Notes: a model not told the origin generated them from the sequence alone. 64,000 nucleotides of DNA from CADEED01 sp043747875 (GCA_043747875.1 JAYTOI010000034.1:6876-70875), one strand, 5' to 3'. Counted from the first letter of the stretch, positions 36,551 to 45,746 are shown. Made by a program: numbers and translations.

Positions 36551-36847
36551 TCACCGCTCCTGCAAAGCGCCCCGAACCCGACGGGGACTTTGTCGGCAAT
36601 CCAACACGCGCCAGATCGTGCAGAAATCGTCATCAAGCTTGTAATAGATCGCGAATGGAAATCGTCGCGCGAGCATCCGGTGGAATCCCCACAGCTGCAT
36701 GTGGACACCCGCATACACAGTCAGCGAGTCAATATCCGCAAACACGGAGTCAAAAAAATATTCGCCGACTTCTTCGCCGTGCTCCGAATAGAAGGACCTG
36801 CCGGCTCTCAGATCGCCGATTGCGGACGGCAGAACCCGGAGTTTCAT
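36551..36847 (-). CDS. RelE/ParE-superfamily toxin
   Basis: 98 residues: 'LPSAIGDLRAGRSFYSEHGEEVGEYFFDSVFADIDSL' helical hairpin and the beta-sheet 'MLARRFPFAIYYKLDDDFCTIWRVLDCRQSPRRV' end (given in parts), the fold and length of ParE/RelE toxins. It begins three bases after its partner, as in usual antitoxin-first operons. ParE toxins act on gyrase, RelE toxins cut mRNA; the sequence cannot decide between them. Confidence 0.85.
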   Translation of the reverse strand: MKLRVLPSAIGDLRAGRSFYSEHGEEVGEYFFDSVFADIDSLTVYAGVHMQLWGFHRMLARRFPFAIYYKLDDDFCTIWRVLDCRQSPRRVRGALQER

Positions 36848-36850
36848 TGC

Positions 36851-37057
36851 CTACTTGCGAAGCTCGCGCTTCGCGGTCGCCCAGTCGATGGGCTCTTCCG
36901 CTCCCGACTCGACTCCCTGCTGAGTTTCGTTCAGCGCTTCTTTGTGCCAGGCGGGCGATTCGTACCGATTACCTTCACGGGTAATGGCTTCCCACAACTC
37001 CTCAAGAGTGCGGAGCTTCTCTTCCCAGGACATCTGCTGAATTTCTGCGGCTGTCAT
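36851..37057 (-). CDS. Antitoxin of the addiction-module component family
   Basis: 68 residues: 'IQQMSWEEKLRTLEELWEAI' and 'ESPAWHKEALNETQQGVESG' are the conserved blocks of the PF09720-type addiction-module antitoxin, ending in 'IDWATAKRELRK'. It precedes the ParE-type toxin by three bases. An autoregulatory site would be expected upstream (37058-37100) but none was identified with confidence. Confidence 0.88.
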   Translation of the reverse strand: MTAAEIQQMSWEEKLRTLEELWEAITREGNRYESPAWHKEALNETQQGVESGAEEPIDWATAKRELRK

Positions 37058-37335
37058 CGTGCTTGCAGCCTACTCGGCAACGGATATCGCGGCAAACTTC
37101 GCGCATGAGGAGACATAAAGGAGACGAACCCGCAGGGATGTCCCCAAGTAGGTGATGCGCAGAAACATTCGCCGATCGTCGGCCAAATCCATCGTGAGAC
37201 CTCTGTCCCGTGCCACGGTTGGCTAGAAGATCGGGTGCCCCGCGGGTGAGCGGCGCAAAATCACCCTTTCATACGATTGCCGCCGCGCCCCGCGCCCGTT
37301 CTGATGCGTGCACGATCAACCACGACAGGTGCTTC

Positions 37336-37893
37336 ATGATCCGCATCATTCTCCAATTCGGTGTCATCGCCGGCCTCATCGTCGCGCTGCCGATGCTGTT
37401 CCACTGGCTGAGCCTCAAGCCCGGCGATCAGCCGTACATGGACGGGCTGCTGCTCGGCTACCTCATCATGTGCGTGGCGCTGACCGCGGTGTTCCTCGGC
37501 ATCAAGCGCTATCGCGACCGCGTGCTGGGCGGTGCCATCCGCTTCCTGCCCGCGCTCGGCGTGGGACTGGCCATCAGCGCGGTAGCGAGCGTGTTCTATG
37601 TCGTCGGCTGGGAAATCTGCATGGCCTTCGGCAGTTTCGATTTCGCCGCGCACTACTCCACCGCGATTCTGGAAGCCGCGCGCAACCAGGGTGAGGCCGC
37701 GGTGCAAGAGGCCGTGAAGCAGGTCGAATCGTTCAAGGAGCTGTACACGAACCCGGTGACGCGCATGTCGTTCACGTTCATCGAGATCTTCCCGGTGGGT
37801 GTCCTGATCTCGCTGATCTCCGCGGCGGTGCTGCGCAACAGCCGGGTGTTGCCGGCGCGCGCGGCGCTTCAGCAAGACCCCCGAACCCCATAA
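37336..37893 (+). CDS. DUF4199-like membrane protein
   Basis: 185 residues from ATG 37336 with AGGTG upstream; the in-frame codons from 37210 do not look coding. Four membrane helices: 'ILQFGVIAGLIVALPMLFHW', 'LLLGYLIMCVALTAVFLGIKRYRD', 'ALGVGLAISAVASVFYVVGW' and 'IEIFPVGVLISLISAAVLR', with a helical loop between the third and fourth. 'GYLIMCVALTAVFLGIKRYRD...LGG.I.F' is the DUF4199 pattern. Function unknown. Confidence 0.8.
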   Translation: MIRIILQFGVIAGLIVALPMLFHWLSLKPGDQPYMDGLLLGYLIMCVALTAVFLGIKRYRDRVLGGAIRFLPALGVGLAISAVASVFYVVGWEICMAFGSFDFAAHYSTAILEAARNQGEAAVQEAVKQVESFKELYTNPVTRMSFTFIEIFPVGVLISLISAAVLRNSRVLPARAALQQDPRTP

Positions 37894-37973
37894 ACGGGCT
37901 CGATGGATACCGCCGCCGGCACGTCGACGCTGTAATAGTTAGCGAAGGCATTGCCGGCGCGCGACTGCTGAAT

Positions 37974-37990
37974 CCGCCATCGGCGGTTTT
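37974..37990 (+). terminator. Weak Rho-independent terminator
   Basis: CCGCC ATC GGCGG followed by TTTT, 81 bases after the DUF4199-like gene. A five-pair GC stem with a three-base loop is short but plausible. Confidence 0.4.
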
Positions 37991-38079
37991 CTGCCTCGTC
38001 GGACATTTTTCCAGGCCAGACAAGACATTGGCGGTCCGGACACCCCGAGGAAACGCGCATGACAATGTGCACCCGCACA

Positions 38080-38106
38080 CATGTTAGAAATCCCCGGGGT
38101 TTACAT
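38080..38106. promoter_or_regulatory. Extended palindrome upstream of the xyloglucanase gene
   Basis: Core AAATCCCCGGGGTTT (38088-38102) is symmetric save one pair. It is flanked by CATGT on the left (38080-38084) and ACATG on the right (38102-38106), giving a dyad of about 27 bp that ends 27 bases before the GH74 start. It looks like an operator, but no regulator gene is next to it. Confidence 0.45.
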
Positions 38107-38132
38107 GGACTGCTTTTCAACGTGGGGGTTAC

Positions 38133-40709
38133 ATGAGAATCATTCGCCTGTTGCCACTGGCAGCGGGACTCGCCTTGTGCACGCAGGCGACCGCACAAAC
38201 TACCGCGGCTTATCAATGGGACAGTGTCGCGATCGGCGGCGGTGGCTTCGTCTCCGGCATCGTGCCGAGCAGGACGCAGCCGAACCTGTTCTACGCACGA
38301 ACCGACGTCGGCGGCGCATATCGCTGGGACAACGCCAGCTCACGCTGGGTCGGCCTCACCGACTGGGTCTCGGAAGATGAGACCGGCTTGTTAGGCGCGG
38401 AATCCATCGCACTCGATCCGAAAGACTCCGCCAAGGTGTACATCCTGGCCGGCATCAGCTACTTCAACGGCGGCAAGACCGTCATCATGCGCTCGAGCAA
38501 CTACGGGCAGACGTTTGCGCTCACGGACGTCACCAACCAGTTTCGCGCGCACGGCAATGGCATGGGCCGCCAGAACGGCGAGCGGCTGCAGGTCGATCCG
38601 GGCTCGAGCAATGTGTTGTTCGTCGGCACCCGCTTCAACGGTCTGTTCAAGAGCAGCGACTCCGGCGTCTCGTGGTCACGCGTGGCTTCGCTGCCGGTCA
38701 CCACCACACCCAACGAGAACGGCATCAGCTTCGTGCTGCTCGATCCAACCAGCGTTTCGGGCGGAGTTGCGCAGCGCATCTTCGTGGCGGTTTCGCGCTT
38801 CGGCTCGGTGGGGCCGAATCTGTACCGCAGCAACAATGCAGGCGCGACGTTCACCCCGGTCGCCGGTGCGCCGGGCGCGTTCATGGCGCAGCGCGCGGCG
38901 CTGGCGGGCGACGGCAATCTCTACATCACGTACGGCAACGGCGCGGGGCCGCACGGCCACTGGGCGCAGCCCGAGCCGATGGACAATGGCCAGATCTGGA
39001 AATACAACGTCGCGTCCGGCGCCTGGACCAACGTCACGCCCGCCGGTTTTGCCAGGCCCTTCGGCGGCATCTCGGTCGATCCCGGTAATTCGCAGCGTCT
39101 GGTCGCATCGACGGTGAACACGTACATGCAGCAAGGGGATGCGTGGGGCGATCGCATCTTCATCAGCACGAACGGCGGGGCCGCCTGGACCGACACCGTC
39201 GCACGCGGTTTCGCGGACGATTCCGCCGGCGTTTCCTGGATCGCCGGACACGCCATCCACTGGGCCGGCTCGATCGAGTTCAATCCGTTCAACGCCAAAA
39301 ACGTACTCATCACATCCGGCAACGGCGTATTCAGGACCGCGGACATCGATGCAACGCCGGTGACCTGGTCGTTCAACGTCAAGGGCCTCGAAGAGACCGT
39401 GCCGCTGAACATTGCCAGCATTCCAGGTGGACCGCTGCTCACCTCGATCGGCGACTATGACGGCTTCCGGCACTCGGACGTGACGCAGTACGCGCCCATC
39501 CACACGCCGCGCATGGGCTCGACCTCCGGCCTCGCCTTTGCGGCCACGAATCCCGCCGTGCTCGCCCGCGTCGGTAGTTTGATGTACACCTCGAGCAACG
39601 GCGGCTCGACCTGGACGCAGACGCCCGCGATCAACGGCGCATCCGGCCAGGTGGCGCTTTCGGCCAACGGCTCGGTGTTGCTGCACAGCCCGTCGAATTC
39701 GGCGACTACCTACCGCTCGACCAACCTCGGTGGCAGCTGGTCGGTGGTGGGGGGCCTGAGCACCGCCAACCTACGGCCCGTGGCGGACCTGGTGAACTCC
39801 AACAAGTTCTACGTGTACAACAACGGCACGATGCTGGTGAGCACCAACGGCGGCGTGTCATTCGCAGCGGCCGGCACGCTTGCATCGGGTGGCTCGAACG
39901 TCATTCGCGCGGTTCCCGGCCTCGAAGGCAACCTCTGGGTACCGCTCTATGGCGGCGGGCTCGCACGCTCGACGAATTCCGGAGCCTCCTTCAGCACGGT
40001 CGGCAACGTCAGCTATTGTGGCGCCGTGGGTTTCGGCAGGGCGGCCACCGGCGCGACGCACCCGACGGTGTTCATCTGGGGCACGGTCGGCGGCGTGCGC
40101 GGCGTCTATCGCTCGACCGACGTCGGCGCCACCTGGGTGCGCGTCAACGACGACGCGCACGAGTACGGCGGTCCCGCCAATGGGCAGTTCGTGAGCGGCG
40201 ACCTGAACACCTTCGGCGTGGTGTACATGAGCTCCGCGGGACGTGGCGTCGTCTACGGAAAGCCCACCACCACCGTCCCGCCACAGCCGCCCGGCGGCGC
40301 GGTGCGCGTGCTGTCACGCAGCAGCGCCAAGTGCATGGACGTGAACGCCGGCAGCCTGGCCTCGGGCGCGGCGATCATTCAATTCACCTGCGGCACCGGC
40401 GCCAACCAGCAGTGGACGGTCGAAGACGCGGGCGGTGGCTTCGTGCGTCTCAAGGTGGGTCACAGCGGCATGTGCCTCGACATCGCGAGCCAGAGCACTG
40501 CCAACTCCATCGGCATCGTGCAGAGAACTTGCGGTACGGGCAGCAGCCAGCAGTGGACCAGGCAGGATGCCGGCAGCAACTACTATCGGCTCATCAACCG
40601 CTTCAGCGCGAAGTGCGTGGACGTGCCGGGCAACAGCACCGCGAACAGCGTTCAGCTCATTCAGTGGACGTGCGGCAGCGGCAACAACCAGCAGTGGATC
40701 AACAACTAG
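38133..40709 (+). CDS. Secreted GH74 xyloglucanase with C-terminal CBM13 (ricin-type) domain
   Basis: 858 residues with a signal peptide (cleavage after TQATA). Residues 28-720 form two seven-bladed propellers made of repeats such as 'SSDSGVSWSRVASLP' and 'STNGGAAWTDTVARG'. The family's catalytic aspartates are present: D58 in 'FYARTDVGGAYRWD' (base) and D441 in 'IGDYDGFRHSD' (acid). The GH74 domain ends with 'MSSAGRGVVYG'. A proline linker leads to a ricin-B/CBM13 trefoil (about 725-857) with three 'C..D......Q.W.CG.....QQW' units that bind sugars. The enzyme should cut the xyloglucan backbone. The gene stands alone; a LacI/TonB pair 38 kb upstream is the only other clear glycan-uptake gene. 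Confidence 0.95.
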   Translation: MRIIRLLPLAAGLALCTQATAQTTAAYQWDSVAIGGGGFVSGIVPSRTQPNLFYARTDVGGAYRWDNASSRWVGLTDWVSEDETGLLGAESIALDPKDSAKVYILAGISYFNGGKTVIMRSSNYGQTFALTDVTNQFRAHGNGMGRQNGERLQVDPGSSNVLFVGTRFNGLFKSSDSGVSWSRVASLPVTTTPNENGISFVLLDPTSVSGGVAQRIFVAVSRFGSVGPNLYRSNNAGATFTPVAGAPGAFMAQRAALAGDGNLYITYGNGAGPHGHWAQPEPMDNGQIWKYNVASGAWTNVTPAGFARPFGGISVDPGNSQRLVASTVNTYMQQGDAWGDRIFISTNGGAAWTDTVARGFADDSAGVSWIAGHAIHWAGSIEFNPFNAKNVLITSGNGVFRTADIDATPVTWSFNVKGLEETVPLNIASIPGGPLLTSIGDYDGFRHSDVTQYAPIHTPRMGSTSGLAFAATNPAVLARVGSLMYTSSNGGSTWTQTPAINGASGQVALSANGSVLLHSPSNSATTYRSTNLGGSWSVVGGLSTANLRPVADLVNSNKFYVYNNGTMLVSTNGGVSFAAAGTLASGGSNVIRAVPGLEGNLWVPLYGGGLARSTNSGASFSTVGNVSYCGAVGFGRAATGATHPTVFIWGTVGGVRGVYRSTDVGATWVRVNDDAHEYGGPANGQFVSGDLNTFGVVYMSSAGRGVVYGKPTTTVPPQPPGGAVRVLSRSSAKCMDVNAGSLASGAAIIQFTCGTGANQQWTVEDAGGGFVRLKVGHSGMCLDIASQSTANSIGIVQRTCGTGSSQQWTRQDAGSNYYRLINRFSAKCVDVPGNSTANSVQLIQWTCGSGNNQQWINN

Positions 40710-40713
40710 CATG

Positions 40714-40766
40714 AATCATTCGCGGCGGAGTCCGGGGCGCGCCCGGCTCCCCCGCGGATGATTTTT
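40714..40766 (+). terminator. Composite hairpin terminator after the GH74 gene
   Basis: Outer stem AATCATTCGCGG with CCGCGGATGATT (11 of 12 pairs) and an inner stem GGAGTCCGGG/CCCGGCTCC, followed by TTTTT at 40762-40766. It starts five bases after the stop codon. Confidence 0.85.
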
Positions 40767-40831
40767 CTTCATCGAAAAGCTCGCGCCGGGCACGGTTACA
40801 CTCGCGGTCTTCAACGCGGGAGGTGATTGCC

Positions 40832-41836
40832 ATGCGTCAGATCGGATTCATCGGATTGGGACGCATGGGCGCCAGCATGGTGCGGCGCCTGGCGGACGCG
40901 GGAATCTCCTGCGTGGCACACGATGCCAACGCCGCCGCCGTCACGGCGCTGCGCGATGCCGGTACCGTGGGCGCGGACTCCCTCGAGAAGCTGGTCGCGG
41001 GGCTCGCGACGCCGCGCGCGATCTGGCTGATGGTGCCCGCCGCGGCGGTGGACCCGGTGATGGCGTCATTGACGCCGCTGCTCGCGCCCGGCGACATCGT
41101 CATCGACGGCGGCAACTCCAACTACCGCGACGACATGCGGCGCGCCGGCGCGCTGCGCGCGCGCGGCATCCATTACGTGGACGTCGGCACCAGCGGCGGC
41201 ATCGCCGGCGGTGCCGCCGGCTACTGCCTCATGATCGGCGGCGAGCATCCTGTTGTCGAGACACTCGAGCCGGTGTTCGCGGCGCTCGCGCCCGGAGTAC
41301 CCGACGCCGCCGCGCCGGCGGGCAGCGCAGCGCGCGGCTATCTACACTGCGGGCCGCACGGCGCGGGCCATTTCGTGAAGATGATCCACAACGGCATCGA
41401 GTACGGGCTCATGGCCGCGCTCGCCGAGGGCTTCAACATCCTGCGCCACGCCAACATCGGCGCCCAGGGCGCCGCGGTGGACGCGGAGACGACGCCGCTG
41501 TCGAACCCCGAGCACTTCCGTTTCGACTTCGACCTCGCAGCCATCGCGCAGCTGTGGCGACACGGCAGTGTCATTCGCTCCTGGCTGCTCGATCTCACGG
41601 CACGCGCGCTCGGCGACGACGTCGATCTGAAGGAATTCAGCGGTCGCGTCTCGGACTCCGGCGAGGGACGCTGGACGGTGGCCGCGGCCATAGAAGAAGG
41701 TGTCCCGGCGCCGGTGATCACCGCGGCGCTGTTCAGCCGCTTCGAATCGCGCGGTCACGCGGACTATGCGGACCAGCTCTTGTCGGCGATGCGCAAGCAG
41801 TTCGGCGGACACGTGGAGAAGCACGACGCGCGATGA
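40832..41836 (+). CDS. gnd: 6-phosphogluconate dehydrogenase, decarboxylating (short NAD-type)
   Basis: 334 residues from ATG 40832 (GGGAGG eight bases before). Rossmann motif 'IGFIGLGRMGASMVRRL', 'IDGGNSNYRDDMRRA' and 'GTSGGIAGGAAGYCLMIGG' with the catalytic 'GPHGAGHFVKMIHNGIEYG' (Lys and Asn). At about 330 residues it belongs to the short GndA/YqeC-type form, not the 470-residue enzyme. It converts 6-phosphogluconate to ribulose 5-phosphate and CO2. The gene stands alone after the GH74 terminator. Confidence 0.92.
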   Translation: MRQIGFIGLGRMGASMVRRLADAGISCVAHDANAAAVTALRDAGTVGADSLEKLVAGLATPRAIWLMVPAAAVDPVMASLTPLLAPGDIVIDGGNSNYRDDMRRAGALRARGIHYVDVGTSGGIAGGAAGYCLMIGGEHPVVETLEPVFAALAPGVPDAAAPAGSAARGYLHCGPHGAGHFVKMIHNGIEYGLMAALAEGFNILRHANIGAQGAAVDAETTPLSNPEHFRFDFDLAAIAQLWRHGSVIRSWLLDLTARALGDDVDLKEFSGRVSDSGEGRWTVAAAIEEGVPAPVITAALFSRFESRGHADYADQLLSAMRKQFGGHVEKHDAR

Positions 41837-42041
41837 GGGACTGCGACAATGAGACACCGCGCCGAGGCCGCTCAGGACGACGACGGCCAACGGCGCGGCC
41901 GGATTCCATTTCCAGGCTGCGAAATCCATCGCAGCCCTCAATTGCCGACCACCCAGGTTAGAGGCGCATCGGGCCGGCGGCTAGGCGGCTGGACGATGGA
42001 GCAAGATCGGTGGACGATCGGCAATGCCTCCGGCCCGACGC

Positions 42042-43169
42042 TCAGTGCAGGTCCAGCGGCTGCAGCGTTCCGTCGAAGGTTGCGCGCTGGAATTTCGCAC
42101 CATCGATGAGCAGCGCCTCGAAGTGCGCGTGCGTGGCGTCTTCGCGCTTCGGGTAGACCTGCACGGCAATCACCTTGCCGCCGTACAGCGGCGTGATGGT
42201 CGGCACGATCGTGTGGCCCACGAGAATAGTGTCGGCATCGAAATGCTTCAGCACCGCATCGATGTCGGCTGCACTGGCGGTGGGAAAGTCGGCCTGCTCC
42301 GGGAAATATCCGCGATACCACAGCGGACCCAGCGGGCCCATGAGGAATTCGGCGCGTTCGCGCGCGGACACACCCGCGGGCGGCGCATCGGCCAGGGCCG
42401 CGCGCACCCCGGCATTGACGGCGGCGAGCCCATAGCCACGCTCGACCAGTGCGCGCGACAGCCCGCCATGTAGATAGAGACGGCGGCCGATCCGCAGCAC
42501 CGCCGGACGCGAACGCAGCCATTGTCCGAGCACGCTGCGGGCGTCGAACAGCCGCGCATACGAATCGACACCGAGCACGATCGCCGAGCGCGAATACTTC
42601 GGGTGCAGGTAGCGCAGGTCGCCGCGCATCACCATGGTCTCGTGATTGCCGAGCACCAGGTGCACGCCCCCACCCGCCTGGCGCGCCTGCGCCTCGAGCT
42701 CGTACAGCAGCCAGAGGATCTCGGTGTGATTGGGCCCGCGGTCCAGGACATCCCCGAGCACCACGAGATGGCCGCGGCCGAAGCTCCACGCCAGTTGCGC
42801 ATTCACGATGCGATGAGCCACCAGCGCCCGCGCGAGGATCTCGTACTCTCCATGCATGTCGGCGACGACGAATAGTTTGGCTTTCGCGGGCAGGGTCACC
42901 GTGTCCGGCGACACCGAAGCCGCCGCGCGCAGCGTCACATCGAACGCCGGCAAGTCGCCGACCGCGGCGACCGTGATCGTGGTGTTCGGACGCACAAGCC
43001 GCGCACTCTTGCGCGCGCCGTCCGCGGTCACCGCGATGGACCAGGCCTCCCAGGCGCCGGATGCGTTGCGCACCACATAAGGCCCGTCGGACTGGGCCTC
43101 AGGCGGGGACTGCGCCGACGTCAGCGCGGCGAACAGCAGCAGTGCCAGCCGCGCAGGAAAAAACTTCAA
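42042..43169 (-). CDS. Exported calcineurin-like metallophosphoesterase
   Basis: 375 residues, with TTG 43169 chosen as start: GAGG lies eight bases upstream and a signal peptide follows (KFFPARLALLLFAALTSA). Longer starts up to 43253 have no such features. The phosphoesterase motifs are complete: 'VVADMHGEYE', 'VVLGDVLDRG', 'LVLGNHE', 'LYLHGGLS' and 'LVGHTIV', the metal ligands D/H, D, N/H, H and H of the PPP-like family (Shewanella-type Shelphs). A phosphatase acting in the periplasm is likely; the substrate is unknown. Confidence 0.85.
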   Translation of the reverse strand: MKFFPARLALLLFAALTSAQSPPEAQSDGPYVVRNASGAWEAWSIAVTADGARKSARLVRPNTTITVAAVGDLPAFDVTLRAAASVSPDTVTLPAKAKLFVVADMHGEYEILARALVAHRIVNAQLAWSFGRGHLVVLGDVLDRGPNHTEILWLLYELEAQARQAGGGVHLVLGNHETMVMRGDLRYLHPKYSRSAIVLGVDSYARLFDARSVLGQWLRSRPAVLRIGRRLYLHGGLSRALVERGYGLAAVNAGVRAALADAPPAGVSARERAEFLMGPLGPLWYRGYFPEQADFPTASAADIDAVLKHFDADTILVGHTIVPTITPLYGGKVIAVQVYPKREDATHAHFEALLIDGAKFQRATFDGTLQPLDLH

Positions 43170-43251
43170 TGGTGCGACCTCGTCCGCGATGCGGACAGGC
43201 CGTCGAATATACGGCGGGACGTTCCGGGTTAGAAGGTGGCGCGCCCCCAAC

Positions 43252-43282
43252 AAAAACCCGCGCAGCCGGATGGCTGCGCGGG
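43252..43282 (-). terminator. Rho-independent terminator of the EF-hand gene
   Basis: On the minus strand CCCGCGCAGCC-ATCC-GGCTGCGCGGG is a perfect 11-bp stem followed by TTTTTG. It lies 15 bases after the EF-hand gene stop. Confidence 0.92.
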
Positions 43283-43296
43283 TGTCGAATCACCGT

Positions 43297-43614
43297 TCAA
43301 TACTTGCGGGGCGCTTCGGTATCGGCAGGGCTGCTCGAATCCGGCATCGATTCGCTCGACGCGTTGCGATGCATGTACTCGCCGCTGTCGAGATAGCCGT
43401 CGGCATTCTTGTCGGCCTTCGAGAACATGATCTTCGTGTCACTGGATGCTTCGGTGCGCGAGATGCGCCCGTCGCGGTCGGTGTCGAGCATGTTGAATTG
43501 CTCTTTCGCCTGGTCATTGCCCTGCGTCATGGTCTTGTCTTTGTCGCCGGCGATGGCCGCCAACGGCAACAGCGCGACCACAGCGACCGCGATCAACGAA
43601 TTGGAAATTTTCAT
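43297..43614 (-). CDS. Exported two-EF-hand calcium-binding protein
   Basis: 105 residues: signal peptide (1-22, 'LLPLAAIA'), then two canonical EF-hand loops, D44-D46-D48-G-x-I-x5-E55 ('DTDRDGRISRTE') and D68-N70-D72-G-x-L-x5-E79 ('DKNADGYLDSGE'). A Ser/Pro-rich tail follows. It has its own terminator, so it is a single-gene unit. Confidence 0.9.
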   Translation of the reverse strand: MKISNSLIAVAVVALLPLAAIAGDKDKTMTQGNDQAKEQFNMLDTDRDGRISRTEASSDTKIMFSKADKNADGYLDSGEYMHRNASSESMPDSSSPADTEAPRKY

Positions 43615-43883
43615 GGTTTCTCCTGAACATTGCTGGAAGGTCGATGACCGGTGCGCTCGAGACCCGCCCGGCGTTTCGTCATCGTGTCCAGTTCGATTCG
43701 CTCGCTACGGCATCGTTCGGAAAATTTCGCGGAACTATTGGCGCCGAACCGCGACAAACGCCGCTCGCGCCGACCTCTATTGGCGACAACGACTCGTTCA
43801 CTAACTACAACCGCCACGGCGGGCGCCCACAACGGCGTTTATGCCGCGACGGGCGGCGTGTCGGACAATGCCGCGAGCGCCGG
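43615..43883. other. 269-base intergenic region
   Basis: It lies between the EF-hand gene (minus strand, its promoter side) and the 3' end of the AhpD/PAS kinase. No RNA gene, repeat or ORF that I would defend is present. Confidence 0.5.
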
Positions 43884-45746
43884 CTAGAGTGGCGCGCCCT
43901 CGTCCCCGGCCGCCCGCAACGGCAGGCGCACCACCATGGTGGTTCCGAGCCCCACGCCGGGACTGGCCGCTGAAACCGAGCCGCGGTGCATCTCCACCAG
44001 TGTGCGCACCAGCGACAGTCCGATCCCGAGACCACCCTCCGCGCGGCTGCGATGCGCACTCACCTGCGAAAACAGCTCGAATATTTTCTGCAGGTCCGCC
44101 GCGGGAATGCCGATCCCGTTATCCGAGATGCTGATCACCGCATCGCCATCCTGACGGGCCGTCTGCACCACGATGACTCCGCCCCGCTCGGTGTATTTGG
44201 TGGCGTTGGACAGCAAGTTCGAGAACACCTGCGTCAGTCGCTCGAAATCGCCCGTGACGCTCAGTGCCTCGAGGTCCGGCTCGATGATGAGCGTGTGGCC
44301 ATGCTGCTCCATCGCCACTCCACACGCTTCGGCGCTGACCGCCACCACCTCCCGCAAGATCACGTGCTCGCGACGCAGCTCGAACTTTCCGGTGCTGATG
44401 CACCCGATATCCCGCAGATCGTCGACGAGGCGCACGAGATGACTGAGCTGGCGATCCATGATCTCGATGGCGCGCTGATAGGACGTACCCGGCCTGCAGT
44501 CCTGCTTGGCGATGTACAGCGCACTGCGCAGAGGAGCGAGCGGATTTCTCAATTCATGGGCCAGCGTCGCCAGGAATTCGTTCTTGCGGCGATCGCCGTC
44601 GCGCAGCGCCTCCTCCACGTCGCGGCGCGCGGTCACGTCGCGCGCCGCGCCGAACCACTCGACGATCTCGCCCTGTTCGCCCAACATCGGCACCGCGCGC
44701 GACAGCGTCCAACCCAATGTGCCATCGGGGCGCTTCACGCGGTGCTCGAGTTCGAACACCCGTTTCGCCGCCACCGCTGAGGCAATGGCCGCTCTCACCT
44801 GCGCCTGGTCGTCGGGATGAATGTATTCGCTCAGCCAGTTCACGGTGGGACGCGCGTTGTCGAAGTTGAAGCCCTCGCCGTCGAGCTGCCACAGCTCGCT
44901 CCAATCGGGACTCATGCGGTAGACGATGTCCGATGTTGCCGTCACCAACGCCCGAAACCGCTCCTCGGTGTTGCGCAAGGTGCCCGTGGTTCTTTTCAGA
45001 TCCGCGAGCACGCGCCGCAGCGCCTCGCTCGAGTGCGCCCACTGCGCGTCCGAGGCATCGAGCAACCGACGCGCGAGCTGGGGATTGCGGTGCATGACGG
45101 CGACCATGTCCGCTTCAAAGGCAATCGTCGGATGAGTTTCCGTCCAGTAATGCGCGGCCCGCACGAAGGCGAGGAAGGCCGTGAGGATCTCGAACGCCGC
45201 CTCGCCCACCGCAACGGAGATGGCGTCGCGGGCGCGCGCCGCGCGCTCCGGTGCGACGAACAGGATGGTGAGCGCGTCGAACAGGTCGCCTTCCAACTGC
45301 GTGTCCGATCTCGGCAACGCAACCGGCGATTGCTGAGCCTCGAGCCGGAAGAGCGCGCGTTCGAGCCGCTCCGCGCCGGGTACGGGTCTGTTCAGCAGAC
45401 CGAGCGCTTGATCGACGGTATGAGGCAATGCGCGCGCGTCGCCCGCCGGCCGTCCTTCGCCGATGAGGAACCCCACGTGCCGCACGATGCAGTAGCGCGT
45501 CTCGCAGAACCGCGACAGGTGCACGAACAGGCGCTCTTTGAAGAGCGAGGGCAGCGGATTGTCGAGGTAGGCGGATTTCGCGAACCCCCACAGGTGCTCC
45601 ATGAGCCCGGGAGCCGAAGTCGCCGTGCAGAAGAAGTTCGGCAGCACACCCAAGCGACCCGTCACTTCCTCTTCGAAGCGCTGTGCCTCCGAGCCGTGGT
45701 ATTCGCCGCGGGAGTGCGAGCCGCCATTGCCGACTGGTGCGTGCAT
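43884..45746 (-). CDS. Sensor histidine kinase with N-terminal AhpD-like domain and PAS domain
   Basis: 620 residues. Residues 25-220 are helical and resemble alkylhydroperoxidase (AhpD/CMD) folds: 'VLPNFFCTATSAPGLMEHLWGF' and 'KERLFVHLSRFCETRYCIVRH'. C86-x3-H90 matches the second Cys and His of the AhpD site, but the first Cys is displaced (C81, giving C-x4-C). A PAS domain with PAC follows ('TATSDIVYRMSPDWSEL' to 'WFGAARDVTARRDVEEAL'), then HisKA 'FLATLAHELRNPLAPLRSAL' and HATPase ('NLLSNATKY', 'DNGIGI', 'GLGIGLSL'). No response regulator is next to it. It is on the same strand 98 bases after the large-protein operon. Confidence 0.85.
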   Translation of the reverse strand: MHAPVGNGGSHSRGEYHGSEAQRFEEEVTGRLGVLPNFFCTATSAPGLMEHLWGFAKSAYLDNPLPSLFKERLFVHLSRFCETRYCIVRHVGFLIGEGRPAGDARALPHTVDQALGLLNRPVPGAERLERALFRLEAQQSPVALPRSDTQLEGDLFDALTILFVAPERAARARDAISVAVGEAAFEILTAFLAFVRAAHYWTETHPTIAFEADMVAVMHRNPQLARRLLDASDAQWAHSSEALRRVLADLKRTTGTLRNTEERFRALVTATSDIVYRMSPDWSELWQLDGEGFNFDNARPTVNWLSEYIHPDDQAQVRAAIASAVAAKRVFELEHRVKRPDGTLGWTLSRAVPMLGEQGEIVEWFGAARDVTARRDVEEALRDGDRRKNEFLATLAHELRNPLAPLRSALYIAKQDCRPGTSYQRAIEIMDRQLSHLVRLVDDLRDIGCISTGKFELRREHVILREVVAVSAEACGVAMEQHGHTLIIEPDLEALSVTGDFERLTQVFSNLLSNATKYTERGGVIVVQTARQDGDAVISISDNGIGIPAADLQKIFELFSQVSAHRSRAEGGLGIGLSLVRTLVEMHRGSVSAASPGVGLGTTMVVRLPLRAAGDEGAPL

